A stretch of 64,000 nucleotides of DNA from Burkholderiales bacterium (GTDB lineage Bacteria > Pseudomonadota > Gammaproteobacteria > Burkholderiales > JAEUOS01). Below, one piece after another: positions 20,814 to 29,573 of the stretch. Below the pieces are notes generated by a model. The model was not told the origin of the DNA. It saw nothing but the letters and a program-made list of their open reading frames with translations, and did no database searches. Position 1 is the first letter of the stretch, and each line of letters starts with the position of its first letter. Where the stretch lies: positions 1 to 64,000 of the forward strand of contig JAEUOS010000188.1 of NCBI GenBank assembly GCA_016790695.1, written 5' to 3'. A program made the translations under genes and the position numbers.

Positions 20814-22022
20814 GTGCGAGATTTTGACGCGATCGTCATCGGGGCCGGCGCCGCCGGCATGATGTGCGCGGGCGTCGCCGGACAGCGCGGGGTGCGCGTC
20901 GCGTTGCTGGAGCACGGTGCCGAGCCTGGCGAGAAGATCCGAATCTCCGGCGGCGGGCGATGCAATTTCACCAATCGCAGCGTCGACGCGCGGAACTTCG
21001 TTTCGGCCAATCCGGACTTCTGCCGCTCGGCACTCGCGGGGTACGGCGCGCAGGATTTCGTCGCGCTGGTGCGCCGCCATGGCATCCGTTTCCACGAAAA
21101 GCATCGCGGGCAGCTGTTCTGCGACGGCTCGGCCATCCAGATCATCGACATGCTGCGCGCGGAATGCGCGGCCGGCGGGGTCGAACTGCGACTGGGCGCC
21201 CGTGTGGGGGCGGTGCACTCCGGCGTCGACGGATTCACCCTGGAAGCGACCGGTGAGACGCTGCGGTCGAAGGCGCTGGTGATCGCCACCGGCGGGCTGT
21301 CCATTCCCAAGATCGGAGCCACTGATCTCGCCTATCGACTGGCGCGGCAGTTCGGCCTGCGCGTGGTCGAACCGCGTCCGGGGCTGGTGCCGCTGGTGTT
21401 CCAGGCGTCGGACTGGGCCATCATGACCGACCTTTCCGGCGTTTCCGTTCCGGTCGAAATCTCGTGCCGCGGTCCCTACGGGCCGGGCCGCTTTCGGGAG
21501 GATCTCCTGTTCACCCATCGCGGCCTGTCAGGACCGGCCGCCCTGCAGGTTTCGAGCTACTGGAGTCCGGGATCGCCAGTGACGATCAACCTGATGCCTG
21601 GCGTCGATTGGCCGGCGCAAGTGCGCGCCAAGGGTCGCCGCAAGAGTGCCCTGGAGGGGATGCTTGCCGACTGGTTGCCGCGCCGCCTCGCCGAGAAGAT
21701 CGCCGGGTCGGCCCTGCCGTCCGCCCTGCGCGCACGCGCCGTGGCGGAACTGCCGGACAAGGTGTTGCTTGCGCTGGCAGGGCACACGACTGACTGGCAG
21801 GTCTGCCCGAGCGGCACCGAAGGGTTCCGCAAGGCCGAGGTCACGCTTGGCGGAGTCGACACCCGGGACCTGTCTTCCCGCACCATGCAGGCACGGCAGG
21901 TGCCGGGGCTCTACTTCATCGGCGAAGCCGTTGACGTCACCGGCTGGCTGGGGGGATACAACTTCCAGTGGGCATGGTCGTCCGCGGTCGCCTGCGCGCG
22001 TTCGCTGGCGGCGGGCCGCTAG
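20814..22022 (+). CDS. HI0933-family flavoprotein (YhiN-like)
   Basis: FAD-binding protein of the HI0933/YhiN family, biochemical role not established. 402 residues. The dinucleotide fold is near the N-terminus (IVIGAGAAGMMCAG, about 7-20), then GEKIRISGGGRCNFTN, and the closing GGYNFQWAWSSA that holds FAD. The start is GTG. It has its own unit behind the terminator and converges with lysA. Confidence 0.9.
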   Translation: MRDFDAIVIGAGAAGMMCAGVAGQRGVRVALLEHGAEPGEKIRISGGGRCNFTNRSVDARNFVSANPDFCRSALAGYGAQDFVALVRRHGIRFHEKHRGQLFCDGSAIQIIDMLRAECAAGGVELRLGARVGAVHSGVDGFTLEATGETLRSKALVIATGGLSIPKIGATDLAYRLARQFGLRVVEPRPGLVPLVFQASDWAIMTDLSGVSVPVEISCRGPYGPGRFREDLLFTHRGLSGPAALQVSSYWSPGSPVTINLMPGVDWPAQVRAKGRRKSALEGMLADWLPRRLAEKIAGSALPSALRARAVAELPDKVLLALAGHTTDWQVCPSGTEGFRKAEVTLGGVDTRDLSSRTMQARQVPGLYFIGEAVDVTGWLGGYNFQWAWSSAVACARSLAAGR

Positions 22023-22085
22023 GCGCTTGCCGGCCCCGGGCCCGCGCGTCGGTCCGTCCCGCCCCACCGCGATCCGGCGGCCGGG

Positions 22086-23354
22086 TCACCGCGCGGCCAG
22101 GCAGTCCGGAATCCGCTCGAGCGAGAAAAGATCCTCGGGTCGCTCGCGCAAGCGCACCAGGTGCACCTGACGGCCATCGACGAGGACCTCCGCCGGGCGC
22201 GCGCGGGTGTTGTAGTTGGAGGCCATCACCATCCCGTAGGCGCCCGCGGACATTACCGCGAGAAGCTCCCCCGGAGCGGTTGCAAGCGACCGATCCTTGC
22301 CGAGGAAATCTCCGGATTCGCAAACCGGCCCGACGACGTCGAATCGACGTGGTGCCGCGCCGATGTCGCGCACGGGGAGAATCTCGTGGTGCGCCCCGTA
22401 GAGCGAAGGTCGCAGCAGGTCGTTCATGGCCGCATCGACGATGGCGAAGTTCTTGACGTCGCCGGTCTTGAGAAACTCGACCCGGGTGAGCAGAACGCCG
22501 GCATTGCCCACCAGATTGCGCCCGGGCTCGAAGAGCAGGCGCAGCCGGCGCTGCCCGATGCGGCGCAAGACCTCGCGCATGTAGGCGCGCGGGTCCGGCG
22601 GGGATTCGTCCCGGTACCGGATTCCCAGGCCGCCGCCGAGATCGAGGTGGCTGATCGCGATGCCCTCGCCGGCAAGCGCATCGACCATTTCGAGCATCTT
22701 GTCCTGGGCCTCGAACAGCGGCGCGGGGTCGGTGAGCTGGGAGCCGATGTGGCAATCGATGCCGACGATCCGCACGCCGTTCAAGCGGGCGGCCCGGCGA
22801 TACAGCGCGAAGGCCGTCTCGATGTCGACACCGAACTTGTTCTCGCGCAGTCCGGTCGAAATGTAGGGGTGGGTGCGCGCGTCGACATTCGGGTTGACGC
22901 GGATCGAAATCGGCGCGGCGCACCCGGCGCTGACGGCGACGGCCGCGACGCGGTCGAGTTCCTGGACCGATTCGATGTTGAAGCACAGGATGCGTTGCGA
23001 CAACGCGAACGCGATTTCTGCCTCGGACTTGCCCACGCCCGAAAAGATCACCCTGGCCGGATCACCGCCGGCGGCGATGACGCGCCGCAACTCGCCTCCC
23101 GAGACGATGTCGAAACCGGCGCCGAGCCGCGCAAACGTGCGCAGCACGGCCAGATTCGAGTTCGCCTTCATCGCGTAGCAAACCAGCGCGTCGCGGCCCT
23201 GAAGCTCGTGATTGAAATCCTGCCAGGCGGATTCCAGGCTCGCGCGAGAGTACACATAGGTCGGCGTGCCGTGGCTCGCCGCCACCTGCACCAGCGAGAC
23301 GTCCTCGGCATGCAACTCGCCGTTGCGGTATTCGAAAAACGGGAACGCGTTCAC
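22086..23354 (-). CDS. lysA: Diaminopimelate decarboxylase
   Basis: PLP enzyme making L-lysine from meso-diaminopimelate. Start set at the GTG at 23354 (VNAFPFFEYRNGELHAED), giving 422 residues: GAGGAA lies about 6 bases upstream and homology begins there. PLP lysine K63 in CYAMKANSN; the LDLGGGLGIRY phosphate loop and VGPVCESGDF with the catalytic Cys are present. The GTG overlaps the stop of the upstream lptM gene (GTGA), so translation is likely coupled. Confidence 0.96.
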   Translation of the reverse strand: MNAFPFFEYRNGELHAEDVSLVQVAASHGTPTYVYSRASLESAWQDFNHELQGRDALVCYAMKANSNLAVLRTFARLGAGFDIVSGGELRRVIAAGGDPARVIFSGVGKSEAEIAFALSQRILCFNIESVQELDRVAAVAVSAGCAAPISIRVNPNVDARTHPYISTGLRENKFGVDIETAFALYRRAARLNGVRIVGIDCHIGSQLTDPAPLFEAQDKMLEMVDALAGEGIAISHLDLGGGLGIRYRDESPPDPRAYMREVLRRIGQRRLRLLFEPGRNLVGNAGVLLTRVEFLKTGDVKNFAIVDAAMNDLLRPSLYGAHHEILPVRDIGAAPRRFDVVGPVCESGDFLGKDRSLATAPGELLAVMSAGAYGMVMASNYNTRARPAEVLVDGRQVHLVRLRERPEDLFSLERIPDCLAAR

Positions 23355-23542
23355 CTTGATTCCTCTTCGTCCAGCGTGCGCGTGTCCTGGCGCGGCGCCG
23401 TGGCGCCGGCCGCCGGCGGTACGACGACACGACTTTGCCGGCCGAGCGCCGGGTCGCCCGGCTTGCCGGGAAGGTATAGTGGCCCGCGGTGACCGCATCC
23501 CGCCAACAGGCAGGCAAGCAGCATCAGGACGGTCGGTCGCAC
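23351..23542 (-). CDS. lptM: LptM-like small outer-membrane lipoprotein
   Basis: 63-residue lipoprotein. The signal peptide ends at lipobox LLAGC with C16 as lipid site, followed by the family hallmark GHRGPLYLP. In E. coli, LptM (YifL) binds the LptDE translocon and helps LptD disulfide maturation. Placement just before lysA is usual for betaproteobacteria and many gammaproteobacteria. The start is GTG; its 5' region is only 37 bases from the divergent cyaY start. Identification rests on the lipobox motif and context. Confidence 0.85.
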   Translation of the reverse strand: MRPTVLMLLACLLAGCGHRGPLYLPGKPGDPALGRQSRVVVPPAAGATAPRQDTRTLDEEESR

Positions 23543-23579
23543 GTTGTCATCCGGGGCATTTGCGGGAGTGGCGGGAATT

Positions 23580-23897
23580 ATGACGGAATCGGAGTTCGCG
23601 ACCCTGAGCGAGGCAGTGCTCGATCACATCGAGGACGCCATCGAGCGATCCGGCGCGACGATCGATGTCGAGCGCAAGGGGGCAGGCATCGTCGAAATCG
23701 ACATCGACGGCTTCGGCTCGATCGTGGTGAACAGCCAGGCGCCGATGCGACAGATCTGGCTGGCATCCCGGGCCGGCGCGCATCACTTCGAATTCCGGGA
23801 CGGGGCGTGGCGCGATACCCGGGGGGACGCATCGCTGCATGCGGTGCTGGAGCGGCTGATCCGCGAGCATGGCGGAACGAAGGTGCGCTTCGACTGA
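23580..23897 (+). CDS. cyaY: Iron-sulfur assembly protein CyaY (frataxin)
   Basis: Bacterial frataxin, which binds Fe(II) and IscS and modulates Fe-S cluster assembly. The start at 23580 (MTESEFATLSEAVLDHIEDA) gives 105 residues, against 106 in E. coli. The acidic first helix and the beta-sheet segment SIVVNSQAPMRQIWLASRAG are typical. An in-frame upstream start at 23544 is not supported by homology. Divergent from lptM, convergent with mrcA. Confidence 0.94.
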   Translation: MTESEFATLSEAVLDHIEDAIERSGATIDVERKGAGIVEIDIDGFGSIVVNSQAPMRQIWLASRAGAHHFEFRDGAWRDTRGDASLHAVLERLIREHGGTKVRFD

Positions 23898-23936
23898 AAC
23901 CGGCGATGCAAGCGCCGGGCCGCCGCGCGGGCCGTC

Positions 23937-26240
23937 TCAGAAGAGCTGGTTGCGAACTTCCTCGGCCTTCTTTTCGCCCTCCGGCGTCCCGTCGGACAGG
24001 CCGAGCGACTGGACGCTGCTCTCGCCCGGGGCGAACTCGCGAAAGTACCATTCGCCGCCGACATTGATCACTCCTTCGGGGACCTGGCGCGTCGATTCAG
24101 GCAGCCCCCGCAGCGCGCGCTGCATGTAGGAGATCCAGATCGGAAGCGCGGCGACGCCGCCGGTTTCCTGGCCGCCGAGCTTCTTCGGCTGATCGAAGCC
24201 GATCCATGCCACGCCCACCAGATTGGCCTGGTAGCCGGCGAACCAGGCGTCGACGTGATCGTTGGTCGTACCGGTCTTGCCCGCCAGATCGCCGCGCTTA
24301 AGAATGGCGCCGGCCCGGGCCGCGGTGCCGAATTTGGTGACGTCGTTCATCATGCTGTTCATGATGAAGGCGTTGCGCGGATCGATCACCCGGATCGATT
24401 CATCCCCCGCGCGGGCGGGCTTGGCTTCGGCGAGCACGCGACCGCCGTCGTCGGTGATGCGCGTGATGATGTAAGGGTTGATGCGATAGCCGCCATTCGC
24501 GAACACCGCGTAGGCGCCGACCATCTGCCAGGGCGTCACCGACCCGGCCCCCAGGGCCATGGTCAGGTACGGCGGATGCTTGTCGGCGTCGAATCCGAAC
24601 CGCGCGACGTATTCCTGGGCGAATTGCGGCGTGATCTGCTGGAGTATCCGGATCGACACCAGATTCTTCGACTTCGCCAGCGCCGTCCTCATCCGCATCG
24701 GCCCGTCGTACTTGCCGTCGTAGTTCTTCGGCTCCCACAACTGGCCACCGGTGAGCGCGGGGTCGATGAAGATCGGGGCGTCATTGATCACGGTCGAGGG
24801 AGTCAGCCCCTTTTCCAGCGAGGCCGAATAGATGAACGGCTTGAAGCTCGAGCCCGGCTGGCGCCAGGCCTGCGTGACGTGATTGAACTTGTTGGCATTG
24901 AAATCGAACCCGCCAACCAGCGCGCGTACCGCCCCGTCCTCCGGGGCAACCGACACGAAAGCCGCTTCGACCTCCGGCATCTGCACGATGCTCCAAGCGC
25001 CCTTGTCGTCCTGGATGATGCGCACGACGGCGCCGCGCCGAATGCGACGGTTTGGCTGCGCCTTGTCCGACAAGGCGTTTGCCACGAATCGCAAGCCGTC
25101 GCCGGTAATCCGGACGGTTTCGCCGCCGCGGCGGTAGGCGCGCACCTCCTTCGGGCTGGCGTCGAGGACCACGGCGGCGCGCAGATCCTCGCTGTCGTTG
25201 ATGTCTTGCAGCGCGTCCTCGAGTTCGTCTTCGGTCGCGGTCTTGAGTTCGACGAAGGACTCCGGCCCGCGATAGCCGTGGCGCCTCTCGTAGTCGAGGA
25301 CGGCGCGGCGCAGTCCCGCATGGGCCGCCTCCTGGTCCGCCTTGCGGATGGTGGTATGGACCCGCAGGCCGCGCGTGTAGATCTCGTCACCGAAGCGCTC
25401 CTGGGCGAGTTGCCGCGCCATCTCGGCGACGAAATCGGCCTTCACCGGAAAGTCGTTGATCTCGCGACGCACGTTGAGGGGCTCGCGCGTGGCGGCGGCA
25501 TGCTGCTCGACGGTCAGGTAGCCGAGGGATTTCATGCGATCCAGGATGTACAGCTGGCGGGTGCGCGCCCGCTTCGGGTTGACCACCGGATTGAATGCCG
25601 AAGGCGCCTTCGGCAGTCCCGCCAGCATCGCAGCCTCCGCGGCCGTGATGTCCTTGAGCGGCTTGCCAAAGTAGATCTGCGCCGCCGAGGCGAATCCGTA
25701 GGCGCGCTGGCCGAGGAAGATCTGGTTGATGTAGATCTCGAAGATCTTGTCCTTGGCGAGACTGGCCTCGATCTTGAAGGCCAGGAGCGCTTCGTAGAAC
25801 TTGCGGGTGTAGGTCTTCTCGCTGGAGATGAAGAAATTGCGCGCCACCTGCATGGTGATCGTCGAGGCGCCTTGCTGCCGCCCGGCGCTGCCGATGTTCG
25901 AGATCGCCGCGCGTGCCACGCCGATCAGGTCGACCCCGCCGTGCTGGTAGAAGCGATCATCCTCGGCGGCGAGAATCGCCTGGCGCATGAGGACGGGGAC
26001 GTCCGCGAACCGGACCACACTGCGCCGCTCTTCGCCGAACTCCCCCAGGAGCAGCCCTTCGGCGCTGTAGACGCGCAGCGGTACTTTGGGCTGGTAGTCG
26101 GTCAGCGCCTCGATCGAGGGCAGCCCGGGGTACGCCCAGGCGACAGCAAATGCCAGAACCAGGGCGAAGATCGCCGCCGGCGCGACCAGAAGTATCGCGG
26201 CCAGGCCGGCCAGTCGCGCCCAACCCCTGGATAAAGCCAT
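23937..26240 (-). CDS. mrcA: Penicillin-binding protein 1A
   Basis: Bifunctional peptidoglycan synthase. 767 residues from the ATG at 26240 (MALSRGWARLAGL). One N-terminal membrane helix (about 12-34), then the GT51 glycosyltransferase domain with EDDRFYQHGG and QGASTITMQVARNFF, an OB-like insertion, and the transpeptidase with SSFKPF (catalytic Ser), SKN and KTGTT. Divergence from pilMNOPQ is the standard arrangement in beta- and gammaproteobacteria. Confidence 0.96.
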   Translation of the reverse strand: MALSRGWARLAGLAAILLVAPAAIFALVLAFAVAWAYPGLPSIEALTDYQPKVPLRVYSAEGLLLGEFGEERRSVVRFADVPVLMRQAILAAEDDRFYQHGGVDLIGVARAAISNIGSAGRQQGASTITMQVARNFFISSEKTYTRKFYEALLAFKIEASLAKDKIFEIYINQIFLGQRAYGFASAAQIYFGKPLKDITAAEAAMLAGLPKAPSAFNPVVNPKRARTRQLYILDRMKSLGYLTVEQHAAATREPLNVRREINDFPVKADFVAEMARQLAQERFGDEIYTRGLRVHTTIRKADQEAAHAGLRRAVLDYERRHGYRGPESFVELKTATEDELEDALQDINDSEDLRAAVVLDASPKEVRAYRRGGETVRITGDGLRFVANALSDKAQPNRRIRRGAVVRIIQDDKGAWSIVQMPEVEAAFVSVAPEDGAVRALVGGFDFNANKFNHVTQAWRQPGSSFKPFIYSASLEKGLTPSTVINDAPIFIDPALTGGQLWEPKNYDGKYDGPMRMRTALAKSKNLVSIRILQQITPQFAQEYVARFGFDADKHPPYLTMALGAGSVTPWQMVGAYAVFANGGYRINPYIITRITDDGGRVLAEAKPARAGDESIRVIDPRNAFIMNSMMNDVTKFGTAARAGAILKRGDLAGKTGTTNDHVDAWFAGYQANLVGVAWIGFDQPKKLGGQETGGVAALPIWISYMQRALRGLPESTRQVPEGVINVGGEWYFREFAPGESSVQSLGLSDGTPEGEKKAEEVRNQLF

Positions 26241-26300
26241 GATTTGACGAGGAAATTCCCGTGTTTGGCGGTGTTGGCCAGACGCCGGGATCAAGCGAGA

Positions 26301-26306
26301 ATTATA
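26301..26306 (-). promoter_or_regulatory. -10 box for mrcA
   Basis: Read on the minus strand the bases are TATAAT, a perfect sigma70 -10 hexamer, placed so that transcription would start about 54 bases before the mrcA ATG. No good -35 hexamer is found at 16-18 bases, so the promoter call rests on the -10 and its position. Confidence 0.45.
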
Positions 26307-26409
26307 CCGTCCGCTTGTGAAGCCACCCTGACTGAAGATGGCACCGGGATGGCTTTGGGTGTGGTTTGTGCACCACAAGGCCTTCGGAGGCAAAAGACGT
26401 TTTCTTGCT

Positions 26410-26438
26410 TTGCAGTTGCTGTTAAGATTTAATGTAAT
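26410..26438 (+). promoter_or_regulatory. Sigma70-type promoter for pilMNOPQ
   Basis: TTGCAG (26410-26415), a 17-base spacer and TGTAAT (26433-26438), inside the most AT-rich patch of this region. Predicted start near 26445, about 200 bases before pilM. No sigma54 GG-N10-GC box was seen nearby. Confidence 0.6.
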
Positions 26439-26461
26439 TTGTGAGTATTGTCGCTAATCAC

Positions 26462-26478
26462 TTGTCCATAAAGGACAA
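26462..26478. repeat. Inverted repeat TTGTCC-N5-GGACAA
   Basis: Perfect 6-bp arms around ATAAA, about 17 bases downstream of the predicted pil transcription start. The spacing fits a dimeric regulator operator or a short mRNA hairpin. It does not match the LexA CTGT-N8-ACAG pattern. Confidence 0.4.
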
Positions 26479-26643
26479 TGGTGAGGCAGGGCGACCCTCT
26501 TTTGCGCGGGGCCTGAAGCAGGGCGGGATCGATGTGACGAATCCGCCGGACTGACGGGTCCGAGATTGCCGAGGCCGACTTGTCAGGTGGCCAGGGCGCG
26601 GCAGGGGTCTTCTGGACAGCGGATCTACTTGGGGGACGACATC

Positions 26644-27717
26644 TTGGCGTTCGACATATTCAACCCGAAGGCGCAGCCGCTGATCGGCTTGGACATCAGT
26701 TCCTCGGCCGTCAAGCTGGTCGAGGTGGCCGACGCCGGCAAGGATTCCTATCGGATCGAGCGCTACGCGATCGAGCCGCTGCCCAAGGATGCCGTGCTCG
26801 ACGGAAACATCACTAACCTCGAAGCTGTCTCCGAGGCAGTCAGGCGGGGCTGGAAGAAGATGGCCACGCGCACCAAGAATGTCGCGATGGCGCTGCCGGC
26901 CGCCGCCGTGATCACGAAGAAGATCGTGGTGCCCGCCGGCCTGCGGGAGGAGGAACTCGAGGTCCAGGTGGAAACAGAAGCGAACCAGTACATCCCGTTC
27001 GCGCTCGATGAGGTCAACCTCGACTTCCAGGTTGTCGGGCCCGCGCCGTCCGGAGCCGAGGAGGTCGAGGTGATCATCGCGGCGTCCCGCAAGGAGAAGG
27101 TCGAGGACCGGGTGGCTGTTGCCGAATCGGCGGGCCTGAAGGCGACCGTGATGGATGTCGAGTCGTATTCCATGCAGACCGCGTTCGAGATGATCGAGAA
27201 GCAGTTGCCCGGAGGGGGTGTCGACCAGTCGATCGCCCTGATCGATGTCGGCGCGAACATGATGAACGTGACCGTGCTGCGCAACAACCAGGCGATCTAC
27301 AACCGCGAGCAGGCCTTCGGCGGCAACAACCTCACCCAGGACATCCAGCGTGCCTTCGGCATGACGCTCGAGGAGGCCGAGGCCGCAAAGCGGACCGGCG
27401 GCCTGCCGGACAACTACGAAACCGACGTGCTGCGTCCGTTCATGGAGAATCTGGCGCAGGAAGTCACGCGTGCGATGCAGTTCTTCTTCACCTCGACGTC
27501 CTACAACCAGATCGATCACATCGTCCTGGCCGGCGGATGCGCGGTCATCCCCGGTCTCGACGAGGTCGTCGCGACGCGTACCCAGGTCAACACGATCGTT
27601 GCCAATCCGTTCGCCAACATGTCCCTGTCGGCGCGCGTCAAGGCCAAGCAACTCGCGGCCGAGGCGCCTGCGCTGATGGTCGCGTGCGGCCTGGCGATGA
27701 GGAGGTTCGACGCATGA
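26644..27717 (+). CDS. pilM: Type IV pilus assembly ATPase-like protein PilM
   Basis: Actin-like cytoplasmic protein that binds nucleotide and the N-terminus of PilN in the pilus alignment complex. 357 residues from a TTG start at 26644 (LAFDIFNPKAQPLIGLDISS); GGGGGA at 26631-26636 lies 7 bases upstream, and the next upstream in-frame ATG adds a stretch without homology. Nucleotide-fold motifs are LIGLDISSSAVKLVEV and IDVGANMMNVTVL. Its stop overlaps pilN (ATGA). Confidence 0.93.
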   Translation: MAFDIFNPKAQPLIGLDISSSAVKLVEVADAGKDSYRIERYAIEPLPKDAVLDGNITNLEAVSEAVRRGWKKMATRTKNVAMALPAAAVITKKIVVPAGLREEELEVQVETEANQYIPFALDEVNLDFQVVGPAPSGAEEVEVIIAASRKEKVEDRVAVAESAGLKATVMDVESYSMQTAFEMIEKQLPGGGVDQSIALIDVGANMMNVTVLRNNQAIYNREQAFGGNNLTQDIQRAFGMTLEEAEAAKRTGGLPDNYETDVLRPFMENLAQEVTRAMQFFFTSTSYNQIDHIVLAGGCAVIPGLDEVVATRTQVNTIVANPFANMSLSARVKAKQLAAEAPALMVACGLAMRRFDA

Positions 27718-28388
27718 TCCGCATCAACCTCCTGCCCCACCGCGAACTCAAGCGCCAGGCGAGGCGCCGCCAGTTCGGCATTCTTTGCGGCGTTTCTGCC
27801 GGGATCGGCGCGGCGATCGTCGCGGCGGTCGGCGTCTTCATCACCGGACAGATATCCTCGCAGCGCGACGTCAATGCCTTCATCGAGCGCGAGAACAAGA
27901 AGCTCGACGACGACATCAAGGAGATCGCCAAGCTGGAGGACGAGATCCGCGGTCTGCGCGCCCGCCAGAAGGCGGTCGAGGACCTCCAGGGGGATCGCAA
28001 CCTCCCGGTCCATCTGCTCGACGAACTCGTCAAGGTCACGCCGGACGGCATCTACCTGCGTTCCCTGCGCCAGTCCGGAGCGCGGGTCACCATCAACGGG
28101 CTGGCGGCGAACAACGCCAAGGTGGCCGACTACGTGCGCAACCTCACACGCAATGTCTGGCTGGCGGCGCCTGAACTCGTGGAGATCAAGGCTGTCGTCG
28201 TCGGTGCGGGGGGGGCTGCGAAGCGCCTGAACGAATTCACGATGAACATCTCGATCGTCCGTCCGAAGGATCCCGCACCGGGTGCGCCGGGCGCGCCGCC
28301 CGCGGCATCCTCGCCCCTGCCGGGCGCAGCGCCCGCGCCGGCTTCCCCCGCCCCGGCCAAGGCGCCTGCGGCGCCGGGCAAGGCGTGA
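27714..28388 (+). CDS. pilN: Type IV pilus alignment protein PilN
   Basis: Inner-membrane protein that links PilM to PilO. 224 residues starting with the PilM-binding motif MIRINLLPHRE. One membrane segment at about 20-42, then a periplasmic coiled coil (about 50-90) and a ferredoxin-like domain. The last 35 or so residues are an Ala/Pro-rich tail not usual in shorter relatives. It overlaps pilM by four bases. Confidence 0.94.
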   Translation: MIRINLLPHRELKRQARRRQFGILCGVSAGIGAAIVAAVGVFITGQISSQRDVNAFIERENKKLDDDIKEIAKLEDEIRGLRARQKAVEDLQGDRNLPVHLLDELVKVTPDGIYLRSLRQSGARVTINGLAANNAKVADYVRNLTRNVWLAAPELVEIKAVVVGAGGAAKRLNEFTMNISIVRPKDPAPGAPGAPPAASSPLPGAAPAPASPAPAKAPAAPGKA

Positions 28389-28410
28389 ACGCACCGCAAG
28401 GGAGACTCGC

Positions 28411-29046
28411 ATGAATATTGCGGATCAATTCAAGAACGTCAACTGGAAGGACATCGGCAACGCGCCGCCGGGACCGAAGGTCCTCACGCTGGTGCTGCTG
28501 CTGGTGGCCGTGGTCGTGGCCGGCTGGTACTTTTACTGGGATGGGCTGAACCAGGAGCTTGAAGCGGCGCAGCGCGACGAGGCCAAGCTCAAGGAAGAGT
28601 ACAAGGTCAAGAAGCAGAAGGCCGTCAACCTCCCGGAGCTGAAGAAGCAGCTGGTCCAGGTCGGCCAGTACGTCTCCACGCTGGAGAAGCAGTTGCCGAG
28701 CAAGGCGGAGATGGACGCTCTGCTCACGGACATCAACCAGGCCGGGCTTGGGCGCGGCCTGCAGTTCGATCTGTTCCGGCCCGCGACCGTCAGTGTCAAG
28801 GAGTACTACGCCGAGCAGCCGATCGCGGTGCGCGTCACCGGCAACTACCATGACCTCGGGGCGTTCGCGAGCGACATCGCGAACCTGAGCCGGATCGTGA
28901 CGCTGAACGACATCACGATCACGATTCCCCAGAACAGCTCGGTCCTGGCGATGGACACGGTCGCCAAGACGTTCCGCTACCTCGACTCCGAGGAAGTGGC
29001 GGCGCAGCGCAAGGCCCGCGCGCCGGCAGGAGGGGCGAAGAAATGA
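28411..29046 (+). CDS. pilO: Type IV pilus alignment protein PilO
   Basis: Inner-membrane partner of PilN with the same layout: short cytoplasmic N-terminus, a membrane segment at about 27-46, a coiled coil to about 100, and a periplasmic domain. The start at 28411 (MNIADQFKNVNWKDIG) gives 211 residues, with AAGGGAGA upstream. It overlaps pilP by four bases. Confidence 0.94.
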   Translation: MNIADQFKNVNWKDIGNAPPGPKVLTLVLLLVAVVVAGWYFYWDGLNQELEAAQRDEAKLKEEYKVKKQKAVNLPELKKQLVQVGQYVSTLEKQLPSKAEMDALLTDINQAGLGRGLQFDLFRPATVSVKEYYAEQPIAVRVTGNYHDLGAFASDIANLSRIVTLNDITITIPQNSSVLAMDTVAKTFRYLDSEEVAAQRKARAPAGGAKK

Positions 29047-29573
29047 CCAAGCGTGCTCTCCTGCTCGCCGTTCTGCTCGCTGCCGGTTGCGGCGAGCGCG
29101 ACAACGACGACATCAAGAAGTGGATGGCGGACGCCTCCAAGGACATGCGCGGACGCGTCGAGAAGATCGACGAGCCGAAGAAATTCACGCCGTTCAAGTA
29201 TGAGTCCGACAAGGCGGTCGACCCCTTCAGCCCGGCCAAGGTGAGCGTGCTCGCCGAAGAGGCGAAGAAGGCGCCGAAGGCAGGCGGCGGGCCGCGGCCG
29301 GATCTCAGCCGCCCCAAGGAGGTGCTCGAGTCCTACCCGCTCGAGAACCTGCGCATGGTCGGCGCGATGCAGCAGAAGGGCGCGGCATACGCGATCATCA
29401 AGGCGGACACCAGCCTGCACCGGGTCAAGGTCGGCAACTACATGGGGCAGAACTTCGGCAAGATCGTCAAGATCACGGAAACCGAAGTGATGCTGCAGGA
29501 AATGATCGAGGATGGCAGCGGGGAATACGTTCTTCGCGACAGCACCTTGGTACTTCAGGAGGAAAAGAAATGA
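29043..29573 (+). CDS. pilP: Type IV pilus lipoprotein PilP
   Basis: Inner-membrane lipoprotein that joins the PilNO complex to the secretin PilQ. 176 residues. The signal peptide ends at LAAGC with C16 as lipid site. A flexible linker follows, and the C-terminal beta-sandwich (about 95-176) has the ESYPLENLRMVGAM and GQNFGKIVKITETE segments. It overlaps pilO and pilQ by four bases on each side. Confidence 0.94.
   Translation: MTKRALLLAVLLAAGCGERDNDDIKKWMADASKDMRGRVEKIDEPKKFTPFKYESDKAVDPFSPAKVSVLAEEAKKAPKAGGGPRPDLSRPKEVLESYPLENLRMVGAMQQKGAAYAIIKADTSLHRVKVGNYMGQNFGKIVKITETEVMLQEMIEDGSGEYVLRDSTLVLQEEKK

Larger units (their letters stand above)
26241..26643. other. 403-base divergent regulatory region mrcA/pilM
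   Basis: Gene-free stretch between the two divergent starts. It holds a perfect TATAAT -10 box for the mrcA side, an AT-rich island around 26395-26465 with a sigma70-like promoter for the pil side, a small palindrome at 26462-26478, and then about 165 GC-rich bases in which I see no further signal. Confidence 0.6.

Noticed and set aside
22023-22085. GC-rich inverted repeats between the HI0933-type gene and lysA as a bidirectional terminator
   Set aside because: No T-run on either strand.
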